From assembly GCA_000708835.1 (NCBI GenBank), contig DF237282.1:1-64000 (forward strand): a stretch of 64,000 nt of DNA, read 5' to 3'. The notes beneath the pieces are model-generated. The model worked only from the letters and a program-made list of their open reading frames with translations, was not told the origin of the DNA and did not search any database. Below are positions 50,155 through 61,154 of the stretch, in pieces. The stretch comes from Klebsormidium nitens (taxonomy: Eukaryota > Streptophyta > Klebsormidiophyceae > Klebsormidiales > Klebsormidiaceae). The stretch's first letter is position 1. The number at the start of each line of letters is the position of its first letter. The translations under genes were made by a program, and so were the position numbers.

Positions 50155-50572
50155 AGAGAGGGGAACTCCACCTGGGCAGAAAGGAGGAACCGTGAGAAAC
50201 AGTGGAAGTGGGCACAGAGGGAGACGAGGTGGGCACAGAGAGAGACGAAGTGGGCTTAGCAAAGACCGACGATTCAAAAACGAGAGCGGAGAATTCTACC
50301 CGGGCAGGATGGCGGGACCGGGGATCAGGAAGGGGGGACATGGAAAGGACCGGGCTGTGACGGGACGAACCGGGCTAAGCAACGACCGGCGATTGAGAAA
50401 AGCAAGCTGAGCTTTTTACCTGGCAGGATGCGCATGTCCAATGGCGGGACCGGGGGACAGGAAAGTGGGCACGAAATTGAACCGGGTTATGACAAGACGA
50501 AGTGGGCTGAGCAACGACCGGCGATCAAGAAAGCTAGCGGGAGTACCATCTTAGCAGAAAGACGAACCGGAG
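50155..50572 (-). repeat. Array of copies of the acceptor edge of the Cys-rich terminal exon
   Basis: The junction block (plus strand GAACTCCACCTGGGCAGAAAAGG, real at about 50048) recurs at about 50164, 50292, 50413 and 50542, in steps of 116-129 bp. Between anchors the intron sequence is repeated too (ACCGGGGGATCAGG, GACGAAGTGGGC..AGCAACGACCGGCGAT). Three copies keep an AG at the junction. All lie 5' of the exon. Confidence 0.85.
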
Positions 50573-53500
50573 ATCAGCGTAAACGGGTCCCTGCCAGAAA
50601 GAGACCGGGGGACCAAAGGACAAATCGAGGGTCAGGGCGACTGCGGCTGCGGAGAATGAACAGGGGGATCAGGGGCAAAATCTATTATTGCATGAAATGA
50701 TGAGAGATCGAGACTGGCGTCAAAAGGCAAACGAGTTTCATCGGAGAACGGACTCAATGAAAACTCTCGAATCTATTGGAGGGGATGTTTTTCGAAGTGA
50801 ATCGGCCAGTCAGTGGGTCTCTGAAAAGGATCACAGCGTGGAGCTACGACAAAGAAACAGCTACCGCCGATTGTTTTCACTGGCGTTACAAACCACAGAC
50901 TGCGCTGGACCCCACAGTCTAGTTGGTTATGTCACCGCTCATCTTTCATCACCAGCCAGATTTTGATCCAGATCGACGACTCATCGAGAATCTCACCATG
51001 CAACGTGTCACACCGAAGCACCATCCGCACAAGAGGGGAGGTGTCGTTTGAAGTAATTAATAACATCAAGATAGTTAAAAGGATTGATGAGCAAGCTTGT
51101 CTACTTCTTTTGGAATCCAACGACACGTCCTGGCTGCAAGATACCACACGGGGCGAGTCCGACCTTGACATGACTGCCGAACAGAACACGATGTCCGGAA
51201 TGAAAAGAGTTTGGTAAAGCTTTCCCGTTCAGCAGGAACGCCAATGTATCCAACGCGTGCTTAAGCTTATGAGCAGACAACACGAGGAAAGACACTTCGA
51301 AGGCGTCAAATTTTGCTGCTAAAGCTTCGAATCACAGGATGAAAGCGTCCCATGAACATTACGAGAAATTCATCGCCACTATGTTGGTTTTCCAGGTAAG
51401 CTTATCACAGGGAGAAAGCTTTGAAGATGATGATGAACCTGGAATGCGTCTAATATTTACACTACAGCTGCGGAAAGTCCGCCATTCTGCATGCATTCAG
51501 ACACAGGCACAAGCAACCTGCAGCGCCGAACTGACAGAACCCGTCGAAGGAGAACGTGGACCAAATTCGGCCTTTTCGAAACCCCCACCATTTTGTACCC
51601 AGGACTGCGCACAAGTGTACCTAGCTTCTCCCGGCCGCACTGACTTGGGGACCAGCACTTCCCCGGTACCTCCCGCAGACCACAGCCGTTAGTAGTTCAG
51701 GTTCAACGTAAGTACCGGGTACGATTTGACCAAAATCAGGACCCCGGACTCAGCAACCCGGGTGGCGGGCCCACCCAGGGTCGAGAGGGTACTAAAGCTT
51801 GGCAGGGTCTAAAAAGTGCAAATTTGGTCCACGTTCTCCTTCCACGCATTCTGACAGGATCAGACACAGCAAGTGCCCGCTTACGACCATATGCCAAAAC
51901 TGCGCCATGAACGTTAGATCGCACTAGTACCAACTTACAACCGAATTCACTTTTCTAGCAGGCTATCAGAATCTTCGGTTTCCAAAAGGAGGGCAACGCA
52001 GGACCCCGCCTTAGATTTGAATTCTGTCACTACAAGCGCGTTGAAGTTGTAATCCGCCACCCTGTTTCATTGAAACTCCGGCGCGCTTCATTGGCCACTT
52101 TCAGGCGACCGAAGTTGAACAATCGGTGTTCCCTGGCCTAAAATCATGTTGACATTGGCTACCGCAGTTGATGATTCTGAGAACGGTGACTCGATTCAAG
52201 CAAGCCGTAAGGTCTCTGCATTCAATTTGAGAACCTTTTTGAGCGAACACTTACTAGGCAACTGCATACTGTCTGGTCACAGAAAAGCCGGCCGGGCATC
52301 TCAAGCTGACTAGGACTTAAAAAAACAGATTCTAGTATGCTCGTCGAACTTAAAGGCGCACTATGTGTAATTGAACCTCGAACGGAGGGCATCATTCAGA
52401 ACTTTTGATGAAGCTCGATTGAAAATAACGCGTCCCGTGCAGATACTGTTAATCGCCCATAAGTGGAGTGTTTTCAGGTTGGACTCGAAGGAATGAAGAG
52501 GAAAGAAGTCCCGATGACGTCGACGAGGGTAGTTTTGGAGAAATAGAGAAGAACGAAGCTACTTGGAAAAAGCACAGGCCAACTCGATCAGGGACAAGCT
52601 GAAGCATTTACAAGAGAAGCTTCGCGTAGTACAAAACCAACAAGTGCTGTCGATAGACTACAACAAACGGTCGTTTCGTCCTTGCTTCGTTCGAGCCCAG
52701 CAGGCGGGAGTCAGAGCTATACTGTCGACTTGCTGTGAGATCATTGCCTATCTCCTGGAACGTCTAAACTTGCGGATTGAGTATTAATAGGGTATACTAC
52801 GACTATTGGACAGCACGTCAAGGGTATCCAACCTGCACGAATAGCGCGCTTTATCGAGCCGCTAATTCGGGTTGCCTTCAGGGAAGTGGGACCCCATATT
52901 TGGAGGACTTTTGACATATCCTTGACAACTTTTCGCAGATACTAACCTGCGGCCTGCCAGTGTCTTTCACGAAGATAGGGTTGGGGGTTCCGCGCCAAAC
53001 CCAAGTGACCGATCGAACCCATGTGTATCTGTGGATCTCATGCATAATCAGAAGCTTGAAGCGTTTCATGAAACAATATTATGGACAGATGCGCAACGGA
53101 CTATTCATTGAATGATTGGCAACCCTGAGAAGTCGTGATATTGGCCGTGGATGAAGGCTAGAGAGCGCAAAGGAGCCAGCGTACTTCATTGTGATAACGA
53201 TGAAGAAGCATAGCGAATGAACACGCTAAAACCGTTTCGAAGATGGCCGCGCCTGAGTGCTGGATACAGGAAATGCTTTAGTAGTTGGCCACGACAAAGG
53301 ACCGTAAAGCATTTCTACAAGCACGTCAGAGTGTGAGTCAGCCTATCCAAAGCTCTTAAATCGCCAATGCCCCGCCACCCCCCCGCGGGCCGCCGAGCGG
53401 ACGGCCGCAGCGCCCACCGCCAGCTTTGCGCGCAGGTGCCTCTGGTCACGCAGCAATCTCTGCTCTTACGTCTTTAGTTAGGTGCCAACGGCCAAGCCGG

Positions 53501-55499
53501 AACTAGCAGACATGATGATAAACTGGGACAGCGAGACGGCTTCACTCTGTCAGCTGACCAGGCTCCGGATAATGAGCACCGCTTTCGCTCACGTCGCCCC
53601 CCGAGTGGGCTCGCGACAGTAACAGATAGACTGGTGGGCGATCCGGGTAGCAGGAAGTCCCGTAATTGACTTGCTCTATATGTTTGAAGTACATCCGCCT
53701 TGGGTAGGCCTCTCAGCCACTCAATTGAGTACGTATCAGAAACGTCAGGCCCAGTGATCTGCCGCCGAAAGGTCGTTTTTTCAAAGAAGCAAAGAAGCAA
53801 AACCTGTCTTCCTTATCGGTCGCATGCCGAAGGCATCTGAAAGACCACCACGGTGGTTACGAAAGGCCTTTCGTGAGAAAGTTGCGACCAAGAATGTCTC
53901 CGCAAACGACCAGCACATAAATCGAGGCGCCAGCTGCAATGTAATCAATGCTTGATTGAGTACATTTTCAGGCACTTCTGTGCCAAATCTACGTCAGGGG
54001 TGCGCACTGTGCTTATTCTGAAGCGCCGGGGCAATTACAAGCGCGGCTTAGGGTTTGGAATCCGGTGATCAGTGATCCTTTCGATTAGGGAAGTGGCTCG
54101 GGGTTCTCTGAACCAAGAGTCGTTGCGCATGGACACATACTCGAGCTAAGCTGACGCTGACATCCATCATGATCACGAGCATGATAAGCGCTCACAAGCA
54201 TGCATTAAGCTGGTCAGGCTAGACGCATGCATGATGCGTTTGCGCCAAACTTGCCGTCCCAAGCTCAATCAACATCTGAAAAGCCAGTGGCGTCAGATTT
54301 GCAAAGTGCGCTCAAGTTCACTGGGCTCAAGCGTCCCACGCCATAGCAGGTCTTCACTGCCACAGATCAGGGCGTGGGTGAAAATCAAAAGATGTAAAGT
54401 CAGTCCGGTTCCTCGGAAGTTCGCAGCCAAGCGCCAACTTTTAAGTCGATTTGGATCCACTTCCGCCTCTTCGAAGGTTAGACGCGCCTCCCTGAAAACC
54501 ACTGGCAACTCCAAACAGAGGCAATGACCGCGAGCCCTACAAAACGAATGACGAATTTGTATCTGCGGTGTGAGTAAGCTCCATTAAGGTGTCCATGAAA
54601 AGGCTCGAAGTTCCTGCCTGGGCAAACGCGCCATCCCGTAATGTATGCGCGCGCATGTTCCCGCCACTGGGCCCCGATGCAAGCCATCCCGGCCCAATCT
54701 TACTTGCCAAAGCAATTGGGCTGGCAAAGAGATGAGGGCTAGCTGGGACCGCACTGACACAATCAGAATCACTTTCTTTCCAGTACTCAACCCCGACCTT
54801 CTAAAACATACATGTTAGGCTTGATAGGAGCGGTGTCAAAGTGTGACGTGTCACGTGAAGACGCGCCGAATCCGCCACGCGGAATTCAGGAGCGGAATCC
54901 CCAGTGTCGGTGCAACCTGGCCGCGGCCCCTGGCGGCGGAGTTACGTCGATCAGCAGCCAGGTAAGCGTTCACACAAAACATTCCCCACCGCCACAGTCG
55001 ATTCTCAAACACGTCCGATCTTTAACAACAGTAGCTGCCAACATATTGACCTAGCGGGGGCTCCAATCTGGTGACCATGAAAGCTTCCCCGTCGCTTCCG
55101 CTCAAAAACCCAAAACGTATCTGGGATCTGGGGTGCAGTTGGAGGCGTCAGAAACAGAAACTTGAACAGATTTGTTAGCCGATGAGAAGAAACGTAAATT
55201 CTTGGGTGCGTGTTTGACACACATATACTTTGTCAAAGCCAATGGTACAATGGCCTCGGTCGGGTGCGACAGAGCTGCTTTGGGAACCGACAGCTTCCCG
55301 TGCAGGTGACGTCGTCACTGCCAGATTGCCTCAAAGCTGCCGGGAAACATCGGTTCAGCGTACACGCACATCAATTCAATGAACCATGAATTTCTTGAAG
55401 AGCGTTGGCCACATTAATACGGTCTGCCTCACACGTCAAATCGAAGCACAAAACCCTAAATAAGTTACTGAAAGACACTATTTAACGCCACGCGTCTCA
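50573..55499. other. Gene-poor region with weak or decayed signals
   Basis: Upstream exons of the Cys-rich gene may lie here but cannot be chosen. An inverted repeat at 51.5-51.8 kb is listed separately. At about 54880-54962 a GC3-rich stretch reads RCNLAAAPGGGVTSISSQ and ends at a good donor (CAG|GTAAGC). Its PGG motif resembles AdoMet methyltransferases, but no flanking exon was found. The remaining frames look like noise. Confidence 0.4.
51495..51885. repeat. Imperfect inverted repeat (foldback remnant)
   Basis: GAAGGAGAACGTGGACCAAATT at 51546-51567 has its exact reverse complement at 51821-51842. Weaker complementarity continues outward (CTGACAGAA and CAGACACAGG against their counterparts near 51850-51880). 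This gives arms of roughly 70-90 bp around a 253-bp centre. It is consistent with a decayed foldback or MITE-like element. Confidence 0.7.
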
Positions 55500-55501
55500 A
55501 T

Positions 55502-55747
55502 CACGTCTCGCCTGACTTGGAGTGGCTTGCGAATGCTTTCGTGGCGGAGAGAAAGATGAAGATCGAGCAAGCGGGGGACAGCACCACGTGGTCCGCTGAG
55601 ACGAGGGCGACGTTGGAGGCGGACATCCGCCACGCTTTCTTTGAAAGCAAGGCGAAGGCGGACACGCTGCTCGGCAAGGGAGTGGTTCGCCCCCTCTTCG
55701 ACCCAGACAAACCACCAAGGTTAGATTCCTATTCTCCTCTATGGTAA
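55502..55747 (+). pseudogene. Gag-like fragment of the retrotransposon
   Basis: A GC3-rich frame reads LEWLANAFVAERKMKIEQAG..., a charged, helical segment followed by VRPLFDPDKPPR. It is abruptly followed by AT-rich sequence with stops. It is assigned to the element by position and base composition only; it has no catalytic motif. It could instead be an exon of a host gene. Confidence 0.35.
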
Positions 55748-56310
55748 GGCCTATGGCCCCCCGGTTAAGTTCTGACGAGTGTCCGAATGCGGTTGAATTG
55801 GAACAGGACTAGAACTAAGTTGAGAATTCTGGAATCCCTGGGATGGCAGGCTTCGCTCGATTCATCACTTTGCCGAGCAACAGAAAAGTGTTCCCTCAGT
55901 GCTCGACAGCGAAGTAGAAGGCAGGGACCACTTCGAAGTAATTCGACTGACTAAATGTCAGAGCCCTGTGGCCTAAACCTCAGATTAGCGGATTGAACCT
56001 AAGAATCGAGGTCGGTTAAGATCTGGCTGTACGAGCCGTTAAGAAAGTTCGTTAGGAACAAATTCCAGAGCCCTCTGGGCACAGCCGAGAAAGTGCTGAC
56101 TCGAAGTAGTCCTGAGCATGTTGCTCGGCCATGTGCGCCAACATGACGTCACCTGTTGTGGCTTAATGCCGAGCCCTGTGGGCATGACTGTGAACAGAAT
56201 TGCTTCTTTAGGAGAATTAAGGGCAGAAGGCCCGGCCATGTGAGCCATAATTGGGTATAAACGCCTCTCGAGATGTGAGACAAGCCTATAAAAGGCAGGC
56301 ATGTGTCCTA

Positions 56311-56517
56311 ATGCCGGTTGTGCCGGCCTGCAGGAGGAGCAACAACAAGAACAACCAGGGCAACTGGAACCAAGGCAACTGGAATGCCCCGCAGGGCGGA
56401 AGGCAGAACTTCGGAGGCGGACAAGGTGGCGGCCGCGTTAGGTTTGGCCGCGGCTTCGAAGGAGATAGAGAAAATCAAGGAGATCAGGGAGCGGGACAAA
56501 ATAGAGGCAACAGGTAA
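56311..56517 (+). pseudogene. Gly/Asn/Gln-rich nucleic-acid-binding tail of gag
   Basis: The frame is rich in N, Q, G and R with RG-type motifs (NWNQGNWN, GGGQGGGRVRFGRGF) and no CCHC knuckle. Such RGG-like tails are common at the end of Gag in DIRS-order elements. No start codon or longer Gag context is intact. Confidence 0.4.
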
Positions 56518-56773
56518 ATTGCTGAGTGGTCATAAGTTCAGGGCCACGTGAGCGTGACGTGCTTCTCAGAAAGAACTTACAAATTTAGAAAAGTACCAAT
56601 GCAGGCAAGCGAGAGAACTTTAAGAGTTCGAGCTGGAGAACTTTTAGTTAGTCGAACCAATACCTTAGTCCCTGCTAACAAGCTGCTTTAAGAAAAGGAT
56701 CCGAATTTGTTTTTGAAGTCCGCTCTGGTCCTTTCGAGGCGAACCCCGGCGCATGTAATCTAGAATTCTAAAT

Positions 56774-57250
56774 GTGTCACGTGTACACTTTGCTTCAGAA
56801 ATGAATGGGCTTGAAAGGAGTTCAGTTCTGGTAAAGTACCGACATGAGTTTCTATGCACGACCTTCGAATTGCTGATGCATCACCGTCGTGATGGCAGCA
56901 ACTCACCGCCTGTGACGTCAGCGGCCGCGGCGCCGCCCGCGGCGGAGCCCTGTGGGCCCGACGCCGAGCGAAATTCGCTGGCCCAACTTGAAGCTGCGCA
57001 CGAGTCCTCAGAAGTTGCTCCAGACTTCGAACCTGCTGGAGACGCTGGGCACAGCTTCGAGTCCGCTCCTGACGAAATAGATCTCGACGCTGATCCGTTA
57101 ACCAGCGTCGGTAGTCTCTCAGATGCGTCAGATTGGGACTTCGAGTTCTTCTCGTCTCGTTTCACGCCACGTGTCGCGGCGGCCCCGGACGCGGAGCAGC
57201 TCGCCCGCGACCTGAGGTCCCTTCTCACGGAAATAGAAGCCGGGCCGTAG
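56774..57250 (+). CDS. Acidic, Ala/Pro-rich leader frame of the pol region
   Basis: 158 codons. The first ~35 look AT-rich, and the strongly biased part runs from about 56878 to the stop at 57248. It is rich in A, P, E, D and S with no known domain (e.g. EVAPDFEPAGDAG, SDASDWDFEFF). It ends 10 bp before the RT frame begins at 57260, as expected for a leader or linker polypeptide of the element. The true start is unknown. Confidence 0.45.
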   Translation: MSRVHFASEMNGLERSSVLVKYRHEFLCTTFELLMHHRRDGSNSPPVTSAAAAPPAAEPCGPDAERNSLAQLEAAHESSEVAPDFEPAGDAGHSFESAPDEIDLDADPLTSVGSLSDASDWDFEFFSSRFTPRVAAAPDAEQLARDLRSLLTEIEAGP

Positions 57251-57259
57251 ATTAGCGCG

Positions 57260-59633
57260 ATGCAAGAAGAAGAGCTGTCCGCGTGGCTTAAGTCAGTTGA
57301 GGAGAGGGTGCACCCGGTGGAGAGTTTCGTGGCGGGCAGCTTTGGACGACATCTCCCCGTTTGGGAAGAGCTGCTCAAGGATTCAACGCGGCCTGCTTTG
57401 AGAACGGTCCTGTCTTGGTTACGAAACGGCATAAAGCCGTCTTTCGCCGGCACAGCCCAGTGTGATCCCAAGAAACTCGAGAAGGTTCGCCTTATGCTCA
57501 GGAGAACGCACTATAAACGGGCGCCCTGTTCAAGTAGCAAAAGTTCAAGTTCTTATGCTGCTAGAATTTTCGTTGTTCAAGTCGCTATATTGCTGAAACG
57601 ACCGGTTTTTTCTTTGTTCTAGTTGCATTCCTACTAGAACGTCCGGGGTTCAAGTCGCTTGTACCCGTTCAAGAGGCCATTCTGCTCGAACAAGGTCGAA
57701 ATGCTTGAACATACTTGAACGTCCGGTTTTCAAGTAGCTTATGCTGCTTGAACAGCTACTTGAACGGGGCCTTCGTTTATAGTGACGGTAGGGGAAGCGA
57801 AAGTCGAAGAGTGGCTCTTCGGGGATGTGCCGCATCCTGTAGAGTTCCACAACCACCGCTCGTTTTACGAGAACGCGGAGTTCGGAATCCAGACGGTGGG
57901 CGAAATGTTGGTTAACGGCTCAGTCGAGCTTTGCGCGCCAGGTCAGCGCAAACTGAAGGTAGTTAACCCCCTGGGAGTCGTCAACCTTCCCAAAGGACGC
58001 CTAGCGCTAGACGCCGGTTACGTAAACGCCTTCTCGAAGCCGCACCCGTTCAAATACGAGACGCTCCGCGCCATCCTAACCTTTCTGGCTGCCAACGGCT
58101 TCTTCTCAACCTGGGACTTCAAGGCGGGCTACTACCACGTGCTTATCCATCCCCGCTTTCGGACTTACTTCGGCTTCAAGATTGGCAAGGCCTACTTCCA
58201 GTACAACGCCATGTGCTTCGGGTGGTCCGAAGCCTGCTTCGCCTACACGCTCATCACTCAGGAAGCAGCCAAAGAGCTCCGAGTCAGGGGTGTCCCCGTT
58301 TCGAGCTACCTGGACGACGGTCTAACCGCCAATCAGAGCTTTGCTCTGTGCCTGTGGCTTATCGTAGTGATCGTCCGGTTCCTCACCCTTCTCGGGGCGG
58401 TCTTTAGCCTGTCCAAGTGCAAGTTCTGGCCGTCCCAAACGGGCGACTGGCTGGGATTCGTGGTCGACACTCAAGCGGAGCAGTTCAAAGTTTCGGAGGC
58501 CAAGTTAGCCAAAGTGAAGGCGGTCTTAACCGAGCTCGTCAACGCAACGGAGGTCAGCCCTCGCCTCCTTGCGAAGGTCGCGGGAAAGATCATCGCGATG
58601 GGGCCCGCGGTTCTGCCGGCCTCCCTCTTTAGTCGGCCTCTGTTTCAGGCAATGCAAGGACGCATTTCCTGGGATGCGGTTTTTCCTACGCCTGTGGCGG
58701 CCAAAACCACCGCCAAGCTCTTCCTGGAGCGTCTCGACGGCTGGAACCGTCGGAAGACGCTGGTTCCCCCGCCGAATCCTGATCGAAGCATCTTCCGATG
58801 CATCCGACTTCGGGTTTGGGGGATCCCTTCACCTCGCCGGCAGCCCCCCCTTCCACGTGGCAGGATCTTTGACGGAGGCGGAGGTCAGCCAATCAAGTAC
58901 GGCGCGCGAGATGATTGGCTTCCTTCGAATCCTTCAGCAGGCCGTGCTCCACCACCGCCTTCTCCTCTCTGGGGCTGCAATTCTGTTGATTGGCAACAAT
59001 CAAGGCGCGGTGGCGGCCGTCAACAGTATGAGGAGCCCAGCGCCCGACGTCAACGCTGCTCTCCAGGAAATCTTCGCGTTATGTTCTGAAGAAGATTTCG
59101 ATGTCCTGGCTCAGTGGATACCCCGGCGGGCAGAGCTGGCTGTGGAGGACGCCCTTAGTCGAGTTCCAGACGCTTCGGACTGGGGACTTGCCCCGACTGC
59201 CTTGAGAGCCGCCTTCTCGCTCTTTGGCCAGCCAGATGTAGACCTCTTTGCTTCTGACACGTGGCACGTAGCAGAGCGGTTCGTGACCCCGCGCTATATG
59301 CCGGGCTGCTGTGCAGTTGACGCCCTCCGAACGGACTGGCGGACTCTCGTGGAGCGAGGCGAGACGGCGTGGATATTCCCGCCGCTGAGAGCACTGCCTG
59401 GTGTAATTCAGTCACTCCGTAACTTCAGGACGGATGCGATACTGGTAGTTCCAGAGGCGACCACCACTAATTGGTGGCTGGAATTAATGCACTTAGGCAG
59501 CGGCGCGATCATGGCGGGTCCGCTCGAGATCGAGCGGTCCACGGATGCGTGCACCCCAAGCAGGCGGGTGCCTGCTGGAACCGTGAATCCCGCATTGTAT
59601 AAGCTCAGAGTATTCAAAATAAACTGGAAGTAA
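57260..59633 (+). pseudogene. Reverse transcriptase-RNase H of the retrotransposon, interrupted
   Basis: Three pieces: 57260-57511 (N-terminal part, W.RNGIKPSF); 57782 to about 58765 (RT fingers and palm); and about 58770-59633 (RNase H and C-terminal domain) in the +1 frame. RT motifs visible: VVNPLGVVNLPKGRLALDAG, FKYETL, FSTWDFKAGYYHV, MCFGWSEACFAYT, and the catalytic YLDDG near 58308-58322. RNase H has SSDASD and AREM. At the third acidic position it reads IGNNQGAV, where DIRS elements normally have TDNQ, so a catalytic Asp appears replaced by Asn. The C-terminal part (VDLFASDTWH...DALRTDW...WIFPP) is the conserved extension of this order. Breaks: an insertion of repeat DNA at about 57515-57780 and a one-base frameshift in a C-run near 58765. 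It converts RNA to cDNA in an active element; this copy is probably dead. Confidence 0.9.
57515..57780. repeat. GTTCAAG/CTTGAAC repeat block inside the RT gene
   Basis: About 265 bp made of many direct and inverted copies of GTTCAAGT(A/C)GC and CTTGAAC, with ACGTCCGG and TATGCTGCT spacers repeated. It separates the N-terminal RT piece from the rest. Both flanks are GC3-rich coding sequence and the block is not. Confidence 0.8.
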
Positions 59634-59939
59634 GACGTGCAGGTAGCAGGAACGCACGTAAGTGACATGAAAGTGATTGAAAAACTCGAATGTAACACGC
59701 AGTTGCAGCATCCTGACAAGAGGACGTTGTAGGTCGAGATTCAGTGACGTAGACGTCTTGAAAGACTTGAGGAGATTGTCATAAGTAATTGTCATCAGAA
59801 TTGTATGCATAAATAAAAGGCGGCGCGCGCATGAGCACCACCTGTGCAAGCAAAGGCAAAAGTATATGTCACGGCACTCAGTCAATTACGTATGCGTCAG
59901 GTTAAATCGTTTGTTGAAAATATGACCACCGTTTGGCAG
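59634..59939. other. Spacer between convergent RT-RNase H and recombinase frames
   Basis: About 300 bp, AT-rich, non-coding, between the stops of the two convergent frames. It includes AATAAA-like sequence (ATAAATAAAAGG near 59808), which could be a polyadenylation signal for the plus-strand transcript. Confidence 0.4.
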
Positions 59940-61001
59940 TCAAGTTGCAGAATCTCTCTGATCGGTACAGAATTCTCTACTTGCGTATAATCGGAAGGCG
60001 GCATAACCTTTCCACCGTCCTAACTCCATTAAGTGCTTAACACTGTACTTCAGGTTTACCGCCGCATGCTGAACGGCTGATCGACGGAAAGTATGCACAG
60101 TTTCCCCTTCGAACAGGCCGGCTTCCTTGAGTCGCTTCTGCAGTCTCTTCCTCAGAGTGTCGCTGCTCATTGGCTCGTTAACGAAGCCGGTCCGGCTCCT
60201 GTTCATGGCCCGGAACAGGAACCCATCCCCTCCAACCGGATGCCCTCCTTCTTCCATACCGAACAGCAGCGCCTCGGCAGCCTCCACAAAGGTTAGCCGG
60301 ATCTGAGATTCCGGCACCGCCAGCGGAATCCGCGCGCTGGGCTCCTGCCGGACTGTCTTGCTCCAACCCGGGTAAGCCGCCTGCTCTTCCAATTCCACTT
60401 GCCGACGCTGCAGCTGTCCGCACTCCTTTCCGCGGGCAAGCGGCTCCCAAAGGTATAACACTGCAGCCTGGTCTGTCAGCATGACGCACCTCTCTAGCCC
60501 AGGGGAACTCGCCTGGATCAGTCGCGCAAGGTGCGCCAGCAGCGCGTCCAGCTTCGCCTCTGTAAAGACTTTAGCACGCTGCACCCTCACCCCCTGTTCG
60601 TGCAACAGTTTCTCGTAGCCCACGCGGAATGACTTCACCACTTCGGCTTTAGCAGGATTATTCCGCCCTTCGAAACCGAGGAGAGAGTAGGACTTCGATA
60701 AGTCCTTTACCACGTGGGTCACAGCAGACGCTGACGGACTGGTCTCCCCCGTCCCCGGCAGCTTGGTCCTACATCCGGCCCTGTGATTGGGAATCCAATC
60801 CCCCATAATGAAGGCCCCTACGTCAGCGGCCGTGGCTGTCTCAACCGTGACTCCGAAGGCGTTCCGCGCTAAGAAATCTTGGTATTGCTGGAACGTCCGC
60901 TTAAGGCTACTGTTGCTGGCTTCATTAACGCTCTTCTCGGCAATTTTTCCGAAGCCGGCGAGCGCCCCGTCGTAAAACCGTTGTGTCTGCTCCGCGCTCA
61001 T
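59940..61001 (-). CDS. Tyrosine recombinase of the retrotransposon, intact frame
   Basis: The open frame runs from at least 61100 to 59940. I place the start at the ATG at 61001 (MSAEQTQRF), with a GTG 99 nt upstream as an alternative. Counting from that upstream codon, the catalytic set is complete: Arg223 (LARGKE), His336 and Arg339 (VHTFRRSA), Trp363 (ELGRWKG) in the second His/Trp position, and Tyr372 (RLYAS). The N-terminal part (FGKIAEKSVNEAS to about residue 170) is the core-binding domain. The enzyme would join circular cDNA to a short target by strand exchange. It runs opposite to RT-RNase H, as in Kangaroo-type elements. No stop or frameshift interrupts it, unlike the rest of the element. 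Confidence 0.9.
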   Translation of the reverse strand: MSAEQTQRFYDGALAGFGKIAEKSVNEASNSSLKRTFQQYQDFLARNAFGVTVETATAADVGAFIMGDWIPNHRAGCRTKLPGTGETSPSASAVTHVVKDLSKSYSLLGFEGRNNPAKAEVVKSFRVGYEKLLHEQGVRVQRAKVFTEAKLDALLAHLARLIQASSPGLERCVMLTDQAAVLYLWEPLARGKECGQLQRRQVELEEQAAYPGWSKTVRQEPSARIPLAVPESQIRLTFVEAAEALLFGMEEGGHPVGGDGFLFRAMNRSRTGFVNEPMSSDTLRKRLQKRLKEAGLFEGETVHTFRRSAVQHAAVNLKYSVKHLMELGRWKGYAAFRLYASREFCTDQRDSAT

Positions 61002-61154
61002 CTGTCCGCTTGCTTCGCAGGTTCCACCCAAGCTCACCCCACGAATGGCTCGCAGCTGTTCCTCGCATCTCCGTTGGAAGCCCAACCTGCAGAAAGACAC
61101 CCCACGGTTATCTCCAATAATTGTCGTTTGGGCAAACGATTGTCTTTTTGGGGC

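Noticed and set aside
52563-52787. 74-codon frame with a helical start (DKLKHLQEKL)
   Set aside because: No start context, domain, GC3 bias or splice continuation.
53474-53800. 108-codon minus-strand frame
   Set aside because: Looks moderately protein-like, but no family is recognised and no exon boundaries fit.
54812-54962. Possible methyltransferase exon (AAAPGG motif, donor at its end)
   Set aside because: The motif is short and lacks the preceding acidic residue of motif I. No neighbouring exon supports it.
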